Positions 7,901 through 12,275 of a DNA stretch of 12,275 nt are shown here, piece by piece. The position numbers were made by a program, and so were the translations under genes. Where the stretch lies: assembly GCA_020435865.1 (NCBI GenBank), contig JAGQYZ010000127.1:1-12275 (forward strand). The letters are read 5' to 3'. The first letter of the stretch is position 1, and each line of letters starts with the position of its first letter. This stretch comes from Aequorivita sp. Its GTDB lineage: Bacteria > Bacteroidota > Bacteroidia > Flavobacteriales > Flavobacteriaceae. The notes under the pieces were generated by a model, which worked only from the letters and a program-made list of their open reading frames with translations, was not told where the DNA came from and searched no databases.

Positions 7901-8176
7901 CTCACCGGTAAAAATCGCTTCATTATTGGTGATGTAAATAAACGCGTCTGAAATAGTGGCAAAGGAAGAAAGGTCAATATTTGTAGTAAAACCATTTCCG
8001 TTGGACTGTCTTTGAACGGCCCACCCGGTAAAATCTATAGTGCCATCAACGTAAATTTCGAGAACACGGCCATTTGCGCTGGGGCAAGGTGAGTCTACAT
8101 ACCCCGTTATCAATGCCTGTTGAGCAAATACAAACGTGCTGAATACCAATGCGATAAATAATGTAATTTGTTTCAT
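4946..8176 (-). CDS. Secreted T9SS protein: lamin-tail, Calx-beta and choice-of-anchor I domains
   Basis: A 1076-residue exported protein. Residues 1-18 form a signal peptide, with likely cleavage after FVFA before QQ. About 20-180 is lamin-tail-like (NGRVLEIYVDGTIDFTGW) and is bracketed by C31 and C177, a possible disulfide. About 197-375 is a second lamin-tail-like unit (SDLIITEIFSGQ, WFEIENVG). About 378-494 is a Calx-beta domain (EGTDFSF, ending ILDDD). About 505-1005 resembles the choice-of-anchor I family, a repetitive beta-propeller-like region with NEGQPSNDY, TANEGDARDY, DENNDGLYEE and PEGIIVKQ. Residues 1013-1076 (FKIYPNP to QKLIVK) are a type A T9SS C-terminal sorting domain, so the protein should cross the outer membrane and be released or anchored at the surface. 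Aspartate-rich loops suggest calcium binding. The gene is alone between a divergent spacer and its own terminator. The catalytic or ligand role is unknown; names mentioning alkaline phosphatase or nuclease would be guesses here. Confidence 0.88.
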   Translation of the reverse strand: MKQITLFIALVFSTFVFAQQALITGYVDSPCPSANGRVLEIYVDGTIDFTGWAVQRQSNGNGFTTNIDLSSFATISDAFIYITNNEAIFTGEFGISTNILENSNINSNGDDAFQIIDNNSIVIDRFGEDGVDGTGTAWEHEDSYYLRNDLSNANGGNFDPVNWTFGALQVLDGQGTCNGGPALSTIVALGSFQPAVTSTSDLIITEIFSGQAGTDLTADWFEIENVGTGAWVSGVDGDLYYDDESADPTTADIIQGISEIQPGGFAIVLIGDANDVTTFTNVWGQVIDLTDVQVGFTDGAGLGAGGDAVTIWQGDPNTTSPVDSATYPDTGANDGQSYDVDLATFSVVGNANGAVETIDMGGDNMDVPNIGSPGNGLPVSVTSVQFDAPYASVSEDGNSITITVEVSKAPTVNGSVEVSLIAGGTAVEGTDFSFAASETLNFAAGSTSSQSIAIPIINNTEDGSDLFFVLSLTNPSSVVIGNTNLFSVYILDDDTLVPTGNASELDVNYLTSYLVDAGGTAEITAYDSATQRLFVTTVGAIEVLDFSDPENITSLATVDITAFGSSVQSVAVSNGIVAAAISANDPLDNGFVVLADTDGNNSMVLEVGSLPDMLTFSPDGTKLLVANEGQPSNDYTVDPEGSVSVIDVTAGLGAITQADVTMLNFNAFDSQEAALKAAGVRIFGPGASVSQDLEPEYITVSDDSQMAYVTLQENNAYAVIDLSALEITDIISFGKKDHSLPQNSLDTSDETDFIFNASWPIKGLYMPDAVSFYSVNGVDYIVTANEGDARDYSGYAEEKKLGDSDYILDPNVFSNIDILGLETNLGDINVTAASGDENNDGLYEEIHVFGGRSFSIFEAATGNLVYDSGNDFEVITAADPNLGGIFNASNDNNNFKNRSDNKGPEPEGIIVKQIGDQFYAFVLLERIGGMMVYNITDPVNPVYLQYVNSRGTVPGEPESGDLGPEGVVYVDAADSPTGKALVILSNEVSATLSIYSLDNVLSVPENELTATTFKIYPNPAQGMVFFSKPDSYEVFDMLGRSVVGQKDSASLDISVCAPGTYIVKNAQGISQKLIVK

Positions 8177-8377
8177 TTAAATAGTGTTTAAAATTTTTTG
8201 CTAAAGTAGCTTTTGGGTTCAGCAATCATTTTAAATCAACTTTAACAAAAGAAGAAGAATTACTAAGATTTAGGATAAATTTTGAGCGTAACTTTAAGTC
8301 AATGTAAATTGAAGGTTATTAAACATTTTGATAAAAAAATAGCTATTTTTAGATGGTAAAAACTAACATACATTATT
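8177..8377. promoter_or_regulatory. Divergent intergenic region between the T9SS protein gene and doxX
   Basis: This 201-bp AT-rich spacer must hold the promoters of both outward-facing genes. Candidates are weak. For doxX there is TATTTTTA (8344-8351), one base off TAnnTTTG and 26 bp before the ATG. For the secreted-protein gene, minus-strand TACTTTAG (complement of 8201-8208) is also one mismatch off. Neither has a TTG box at a normal spacing. I see no strong hairpin, repeat or small ORF in it. Confidence 0.35.
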
Positions 8378-8764
8378 ATGAATAACACAACCAGTTATAA
8401 TTTTGGCTTGCTATTACTGCGCGTAGGTTTTGGCGCAATGATGCTCACCCACGGTATTCCAAAACTTTTAAAAATGCTTTCGGGTGATTTTTCCTTTGGA
8501 GACCCTATTGGCATTGGTGAAACAGCAACCTTGATTTTAGCTGTACTGTGTGAAGTTCTTTTTCCTTTACTTGTAATAATTGGTTTCAAAACTAGATTGT
8601 CCGCGATTCCCGTTATTATTACAATGACGGTTGCTGCTTTTATTGTTCACGCCACAGATCCTTTTGGAACAAAGGAGATGGCGATTCTATATTTAATCGG
8701 TTTTATTGCTATTGCACTTCTGGGAGCTGGTAAATATTCAATTGATAAGAAACAGGTGGTGTAA
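8378..8764 (+). CDS. DoxX family small membrane protein
   Basis: A 128-residue protein with four predicted membrane helices (about 8-28, 47-68, 74-90 and 98-117). The opening LLLLRVGFGAMMLTHGIPKLLKM is the DoxX-family signature, and its length is usual for the family. The family is named after a thiosulfate:quinone oxidoreductase subunit, but most small stand-alone members in Bacteroidetes have no tested function; some are linked to oxidative stress. No partner oxidoreductase is seen nearby, so a redox role is not supported here. It is transcribed alone and runs head-on into holA, with only 2 bp between stop codons. The ATG at 8378 is the first in frame and places helix 1 normally. Confidence 0.85.
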   Translation: MNNTTSYNFGLLLLRVGFGAMMLTHGIPKLLKMLSGDFSFGDPIGIGETATLILAVLCEVLFPLLVIIGFKTRLSAIPVIITMTVAAFIVHATDPFGTKEMAILYLIGFIAIALLGAGKYSIDKKQVV

Positions 8765-8766
8765 TT

Positions 8767-9771
8767 TTAATTAAAAATCTTCACCAACAATTCCTTCAAC
8801 AAATCACCCTGCGAAAGGTTTGCTGCACCCACACCTTTACTTTTCATATCCACTTCGCGGATTGCCGCTATAATGGCGCTTACTTTTTTCATTGGATCAT
8901 TGTTTGCAGCGGTTTGATAATCCTTAATAAAATATGGATTTACACCCAACATTTTTGCAGCGTCGCCTTTGTTGTTAAGAGCATGGTATTTCAAAAGTTT
9001 TGAAAAGAAACTGTACAGTAATGCCACCGTCATCACCAACGGATTGTTTTTTGGGTTTTGTGAAAAATACTGAATAATAGCAAATGCCTTTTTTATGTTC
9101 TTTTCTCCAATGGCGTTCTGGAGCTCAAAGTTGTTGAAATCCTTACTGATGCCGATGTTTTCCTCAATAATTTGAGGTGTAATCTGTTCTCCTGGTTTTA
9201 AGATGAGTTGCAGCTTTTCAAGCTCGTTGTTCACTTTGCTCAAATCATTCCCAAGAAATTCCACCAGCATTTGTGCGGCCTTTGGAGTAATGGTATATCC
9301 TTTTCCTGCCAAAACACGTTTTATCCACTCTGGAACTTGATTTTCGTAAAGTTTCTTGCTCTCAAAAAGAACGCCTGTTTTTGCAACCGCTTTAGCGAGT
9401 TTCTTCCGTTTATCTAAGGTTTTATATTTGTAGCAAAGCACCAAAATTGTAGTAGGTTGTGGATTATCTACATAACCAACCAAATTTTCAATAGTTCTGG
9501 AAAGATCTTGGGCTTCCTTAACAATCACCACCTGCCTTTCAGCCATCATCGGGTAGCGCTTGGCGTTGCTAATAATATCGTCCACCGAAACATCCCGTCC
9601 GTAAAGCACCATTTGATTGAACCCTTTTTCTTCCTCAGACAAAACGTTTTCTTCAATATATTTTGAAATGCCATCAATATAATACGGTTCCTCGCCCATC
9701 AAAAAGTAGACGGGTTTTGTGTTTCCGTTTTTAATATCATTAATGATGGATTTTACTTTGTCAAGCGGCAT
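8767..9771 (-). CDS. holA: DNA polymerase III subunit delta (HolA)
   Basis: Delta is the clamp-loader subunit that opens the beta sliding clamp during replication. The 334-residue product has the family's usual length and the AAA+-like delta fold: an N-terminal part with PVYFLMGEEPYYID, then NQMVLYGRD and RYPMMAERQVVIVKEA (the delta counterpart of a Walker B region, without ATPase residues, as expected), and a helical C-terminal collar domain (SQNPKNNPLVMTVALLY, ending LLKELLVKIFN). I start at the ATG at 9771 (MPLDKVKSIINDIK). The frame stays open to an ATG at 9843, but those 24 extra codons are made of a hairpin repeat and are not HolA sequence. It is divergent from the HsdR-N gene and converges with doxX. 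Confidence 0.93.
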   Translation of the reverse strand: MPLDKVKSIINDIKNGNTKPVYFLMGEEPYYIDGISKYIEENVLSEEEKGFNQMVLYGRDVSVDDIISNAKRYPMMAERQVVIVKEAQDLSRTIENLVGYVDNPQPTTILVLCYKYKTLDKRKKLAKAVAKTGVLFESKKLYENQVPEWIKRVLAGKGYTITPKAAQMLVEFLGNDLSKVNNELEKLQLILKPGEQITPQIIEENIGISKDFNNFELQNAIGEKNIKKAFAIIQYFSQNPKNNPLVMTVALLYSFFSKLLKYHALNNKGDAAKMLGVNPYFIKDYQTAANNDPMKKVSAIIAAIREVDMKSKGVGAANLSQGDLLKELLVKIFN

Positions 9772-9789
9772 TGGCAATTTTGTGTCTGT

Positions 9790-9835
9790 TCGAGCGCAGT
9801 CGAGAACTAAATTTAGACCTCTCGACTGCGCTCGA
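9790..9835. repeat. Perfect 16-bp inverted repeat (REP-like hairpin) in the holA leader
   Basis: The arms at 9790-9805 (TCGAGCGCAGTCGAGA) and 9820-9835 (TCTCGACTGCGCTCGA) are exact reverse complements. The 14-base loop itself contains the palindrome CTAAATTTAG (9807-9816). The element is much more GC-rich than its surroundings. It lies 18 bp before the holA start, between two divergent genes. It is not followed by a T-tract on the minus strand, so it is not a normal terminator. It shares its core with the degenerate copy at 3155-3178. It is probably a dispersed REP-like or mobile palindromic unit; an effect on holA mRNA folding is possible. Confidence 0.85.
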
Positions 9836-9841
9836 GGGGAC

Positions 9842-9854
9842 ATTCAAATTGAAT
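9842..9854. repeat. Short palindrome ATTCAA-A-TTGAAT
   Basis: This is a perfect 6-bp inverted repeat around one central A, only 6 bp beyond the large hairpin and in the same divergent spacer. It could be an operator half-site pair or part of the same repeat unit. AT-rich sequence makes chance occurrence plausible. Confidence 0.35.
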
Positions 9855-9894
9855 TTTTAAAAGGAAATACATTCGAAATTTGTTTCTTTGTTTG

Positions 9895-10338
9895 ATGCAA
9901 AAACTAAACTTCCCCGAATATTCCTTTCGCTTCAAAAGTAGCGAAAATAAAACGTTGGTTTTTGATGAAATCCGAAAAAAATTCATCGTGCTTACACCTG
10001 AGGAATGGGTTCGGTTGCATGTGGTTCAATTTCTTCTGAAAGAAAAAAACTATCCCAAAAGCCTTATAAATGTTGAAAAACAACTGAAACTGAACAACAC
10101 CGTAAAAAGATATGACATCGTAGTTTACAATAAGGACGGTAGTATTTTTTTGATTGTGGAATGTAAAGCGCCTTCAATTGAAATATCACAACTTACTTTT
10201 GACCAAATTGCGCGATACAACTTGGCTTTGGAAGCACAATACTTAATGGTCACGAACGGTCTGGAACACTGTTTTTGCCAAATGGATTTTAAAAATGAAC
10301 GCTATGTTTTTCTGAAAAAAATTCCAAATTATAAATAA
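9895..10338 (+). CDS. Stand-alone HsdR N-terminal-like PD-(D/E)XK protein
   Basis: A 147-residue protein matching only the N-terminal nuclease domain of type I restriction HsdR subunits. It shows the core PD-(D/E)XK residues D74 (RYDIVVY) and E89-C90-K91 (VECKAP), followed by Q104-x3-Y108 (QIARY), the QxxxY motif of RecB-type nucleases. The catalytic set therefore looks intact. There is no helicase motor, and no HsdM or HsdS gene is in the window, so this is not a restriction system. I chose the ATG at 9895 (MQKLNFPEY) over a TTG at 9880. It lies divergently next to holA and 38 bp before the glycosyltransferase gene. From memory, such small proteins often accompany holA in flavobacteria. A DNA repair or replication role is possible; nuclease activity is unproven. 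Confidence 0.85.
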   Translation: MQKLNFPEYSFRFKSSENKTLVFDEIRKKFIVLTPEEWVRLHVVQFLLKEKNYPKSLINVEKQLKLNNTVKRYDIVVYNKDGSIFLIVECKAPSIEISQLTFDQIARYNLALEAQYLMVTNGLEHCFCQMDFKNERYVFLKKIPNYK

Positions 10339-10363
10339 GTCAATCAAAAACACTTCAAAAATA

Positions 10364-10371
10364 TATCTTTA
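10364..10371 (+). promoter_or_regulatory. Possible -7 box before the glycosyltransferase gene
   Basis: TATCTTTA differs from TAnnTTTG at the last base and ends 5 bp before the ATG at 10377, in a 38-bp gap. No matching -33 TTG is visible. If real, the transcript would be nearly leaderless. Read-through from the upstream gene is equally possible. Confidence 0.25.
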
Positions 10372-10376
10372 CAACT

Positions 10377-11369
10377 ATGAAAGTAGCCGTAGTTATCTTA
10401 AACTGGAACGGAAGGGATTTGTTGGAAAAATTCCTCCCCTCAGTGGTTTCGTTTTCTAATGAAGCCACTATTTATCTTGTAGACAATGCTTCCACGGATG
10501 ATTCAGTTTCTTTTGTTTCAGAATTCTTTCCAACGGTGAAAATCCTTCAAAATAAAATAAATGGCGGTTATGCCAAAGGCTATAACGATGCTTTAAAAAA
10601 CCTTTCTGAAGATATTTTCGTTTTATTGAACAGTGATGTTGAAGTAACCGAAAATTGGTTACAACCCGTAATTTCTGAATTTGAAAAAGACGCTTCTGTA
10701 GTTGCCGCACAGCCAAAAATACTAGATTATAAAAAAAAGGAATACTTTGAATATGCTGGCGCAGCTGGTGGTTTTATTGATAAATATGGGTATCCTTATT
10801 GTCGTGGAAGGATTTTTAATACTTTGGAAAAAGACTCTGGTCAGTATGATAGTGTTTCTGAAATATTTTGGGCCTCTGGAGCCTGTCTTTTTGTAAAAGC
10901 AGATGCTTTTCGTCAAGTTGGCGGCTTAGATGAAGACTATTTTGCGCATCAAGAAGAAATTGATCTTTGCTGGCGGTTAAAATCCAACGGTGGGAAAATA
11001 CTGTATGTTTTCACATCAAAAATATATCATGTTGGAGGTGCTACATTGGCTGCCCAAAACCCGAAAAAGACTTTTTACAACTTTCGAAATTCACTTTTTA
11101 ACCTTTTAAAAAACACAAAAAGAGCCAATACATTTCTTATCATTTTTGTTCGAATGGTTATGGATGGAATTGCAGGTTTTCATTTTTTATTTCAAGGAAA
11201 ACCGAAGCATTTACTCGCAATACTAAAAGCACATTTCAGTTTCTATGGTTTACTTACAAAGTTTCTTAAAAAGAGAAAAAAATATGCTTCAAAACTAAAA
11301 TATTTTTCCACTAAATCTATTGTATATCAGTATTTTATAAAGAATAAAAAAGTTTTTAACGAATTTTAA
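10377..11369 (+). CDS. Family 2 glycosyltransferase (rhamnosyltransferase-like)
   Basis: A GT-A fold enzyme that transfers a sugar from a nucleotide donor to a surface glycan; the exact sugar is unknown. Of 330 residues, about 1-230 form the catalytic domain: VVILNWNG (5-12), VDNASTDDSV (35-44, nucleotide binding), GGYAKGYN (63-70), LLNSDVEV (83-90, DxD-like metal site), WASGACLFVKADAF (165-178), and GGLDEDYFAHQEEIDLCWR (182-200, with the ED/EEID catalytic-base region). The WNG and NSD pattern is that of the WbbL-type rhamnosyltransferase group. The C-terminal hundred residues contain a hydrophobic or amphipathic stretch (about 243-265) and a strongly basic tail, consistent with peripheral association with the inner membrane. 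No other polysaccharide genes surround it, so it is an isolated transferase and not part of a capsule cluster. Confidence 0.88.
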   Translation: MKVAVVILNWNGRDLLEKFLPSVVSFSNEATIYLVDNASTDDSVSFVSEFFPTVKILQNKINGGYAKGYNDALKNLSEDIFVLLNSDVEVTENWLQPVISEFEKDASVVAAQPKILDYKKKEYFEYAGAAGGFIDKYGYPYCRGRIFNTLEKDSGQYDSVSEIFWASGACLFVKADAFRQVGGLDEDYFAHQEEIDLCWRLKSNGGKILYVFTSKIYHVGGATLAAQNPKKTFYNFRNSLFNLLKNTKRANTFLIIFVRMVMDGIAGFHFLFQGKPKHLLAILKAHFSFYGLLTKFLKKRKKYASKLKYFSTKSIVYQYFIKNKKVFNEF

Positions 11370-11399
11370 TTTATTTTACTTAAAGTATTGTTAATCGTT

Positions 11400-11429
11400 T
11401 TTGGACTGAACGCTATTTTAATAATTTTG
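11400..11429 (+). promoter_or_regulatory. Promoter of the OmpA-type lipoprotein gene
   Basis: TTTG (11400-11403) is followed after 18 bp by TAATTTTG (11422-11429), an exact match to the Bacteroidetes TTTG and TAnnTTTG promoter pattern at about normal spacing. It lies 46 bp before the ATG at 11476. It is the best promoter in the window and fits a highly expressed envelope protein. An inverted repeat CTGAAC / GTTCAG (11406-11411, 11430-11435) straddles the spacer and the -7 box. Confidence 0.65.
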
Positions 11430-11475
11430 GTTCAGAATTAAAGAAAAAACAATCTAACAATAACACTTACAAATT

Positions 11476-12275
11476 ATGAAGAAATTATTGATTTTAGCAA
11501 TGTGTTCCAGTTTAGCCCTTACTTCTTGTGTTTCCAAGAAAAAGTATGCTGAACTTGAAGCAAAACAAAAAAATACGCAAGATTTGCTGAACACTGCAAC
11601 AGTTAAACTTAATGACTGTCTTACTGAGAGAGCTGCAGCTTCTGCAAGAGCCAAAGCACTTGAAGAGCGCTTAGCAGATATGAAAAAAACAAATGAAGAC
11701 CTTATCCAAAGTTCAAAAGAACTTACTATGTTGACTTCTAAAGGAGCTACCAATCTAGAAAAATCATTGGAAAGCCTTAAAGAAAAAGACATGAAAATTA
11801 CTCGTCTTCAAGATGCATTAAACAAGAAGGACAGTGTAACATTAGCATTGGTAACAAGTCTGAAAAAAGAGGTTGGTATTAATGACCCAGACATTGAAGT
11901 AAATGTTGAAAAGGGAGTTGTTTACATTTCGCTTTCAGACAAGGTTATTTTCAAAAGTGGAAGCTACCAAATTTCAAACAGAGCTAGCGAAATTTTAGGT
12001 AAAGTTGCAAAAGTAATTAACGGAAAACCTGATTTTGAGGCAATGGTTGAAGGACACACAGACAATGTACCATACAGCAATGGCCTATTGCTTGATAATT
12101 GGGATTTAAGTGTTAAGAGAGCTACTGCCATTGTGCGTGAATTGCAAAAACTTGGTGTATCCCCTTCTCGTTTAGTTGCCGCTGGTCGTGCAGATTACGT
12201 GCCTTTAGTACCTAATGACACTGCTGAAAACAGAGCAATTAATAGACGTACCCGTATTTTGGTACTTCCAAAAAT
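11476..12275 (+). CDS. OmpA/MotB-domain lipoprotein (3' end outside the window)
   Basis: The reading frame is open for 266 codons to the window edge, with no stop seen. The N-terminus is a lipoprotein signal with lipobox LTSC, so the mature protein starts at C18. About 22-130 is a charged, heptad-like coiled coil (KYAELEAKQ, ALEERLADM, SLESLKEKD). About 140-266 is an OmpA-like peptidoglycan-binding domain: VIFKSGSYQIS (157-167), EGHTDN (192-197), NWDLSVKRA (208-216), GRADYVPL and NRAINRRTRI (252-261). The protein should be anchored by lipid in the outer membrane, with the OmpA domain gripping peptidoglycan, giving envelope stability like Pal. Probably only a short tail is missing. A strong promoter lies upstream. 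No beta-barrel is present, so it is not classical OmpA. Confidence 0.92.
   Translation, partial: MKKLLILAMCSSLALTSCVSKKKYAELEAKQKNTQDLLNTATVKLNDCLTERAAASARAKALEERLADMKKTNEDLIQSSKELTMLTSKGATNLEKSLESLKEKDMKITRLQDALNKKDSVTLALVTSLKKEVGINDPDIEVNVEKGVVYISLSDKVIFKSGSYQISNRASEILGKVAKVINGKPDFEAMVEGHTDNVPYSNGLLLDNWDLSVKRATAIVRELQKLGVSPSRLVAAGRADYVPLVPNDTAENRAINRRTRILVLPK

Noticed and set aside
9790..9835. Hairpin as a terminator for holA or for the plus-strand gene
   Set aside because: It is in the leader of holA, not after a gene end, and neither side of the stem is directly followed by a T-tract.
9895..10338. Type I restriction-modification system
   Set aside because: Only the nuclease-like N-terminal domain is present; no HsdM, HsdS or helicase is encoded within the window.
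11454..11792. Minus-strand open frame opposite the OmpA-type lipoprotein
   Set aside because: It is antisense to a clear signal peptide and coiled coil. Its serine- and leucine-rich composition is what reversing lysine- and glutamate-rich codons gives.
1..12275. CRISPR array, tRNA, rRNA, insertion sequence, prophage or integrase
   Set aside because: No regularly spaced repeats, no tRNA-like cloverleaf and no transposase or integrase motifs were seen when reading both strands by eye; small RNAs cannot be excluded this way.

Overview
The window looks like core chromosome of a member of the Bacteroidetes, most likely family Flavobacteriaceae. Four things point there: AT-rich sequence; a secreted giant protein ending in a type IX secretion (Por) sorting domain; TAnnTTTG-type promoter boxes with hardly any Shine-Dalgarno sequences; and the short MenE and the MenC variants typical of that group. 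I cannot name the genus with confidence. I see no tRNA, rRNA, CRISPR array, insertion sequence, phage gene or other sign of recent transfer.

Region 1 (1-4880, minus strand) is a tight five-gene run read from right to left: menA, a UPF0173 metallo-beta-lactamase-fold hydrolase, menC, a CPBP membrane protease and menE. Three of the five make menaquinone: MenC forms o-succinylbenzoate, MenE activates it with CoA, and MenA prenylates the final naphthoate. The hydrolase and the protease are passengers without an assigned role. CPBP and menE overlap by one base (TAGTG). A perfect-stem terminator and a TAnnTTTG box lie just upstream of menA, so this is probably the start of the transcription unit. 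menF, menD, menB and menH are not in the window.

Region 2 (4882-8377) holds one large, probably monocistronic gene for a 1076-residue secreted protein. Its order is signal peptide, two lamin-tail-like domains, Calx-beta, choice-of-anchor I beta-propeller-like region and T9SS sorting domain. It has its own terminator. A 201-bp divergent spacer separates it from doxX.

Region 3 (8378-9894) holds doxX (+) converging on holA (-, DNA polymerase III delta) with a 2-bp gap. The holA leader contains a perfect 16-bp inverted repeat. A degenerate relative of this repeat lies just in front of menC, and in both places it creates a false longer open reading frame.

Region 4 (9895-12275, plus strand) holds a stand-alone HsdR-N-like PD-(D/E)XK protein, a family 2 glycosyltransferase and an OmpA-type lipoprotein cut by the window end. 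The OmpA gene has the best promoter in the window.

I found no convincing new defence or mobile system. The best leads are the two uncharacterised genes inside the men run, the stand-alone nuclease-fold protein beside holA, and the hairpin repeat family.
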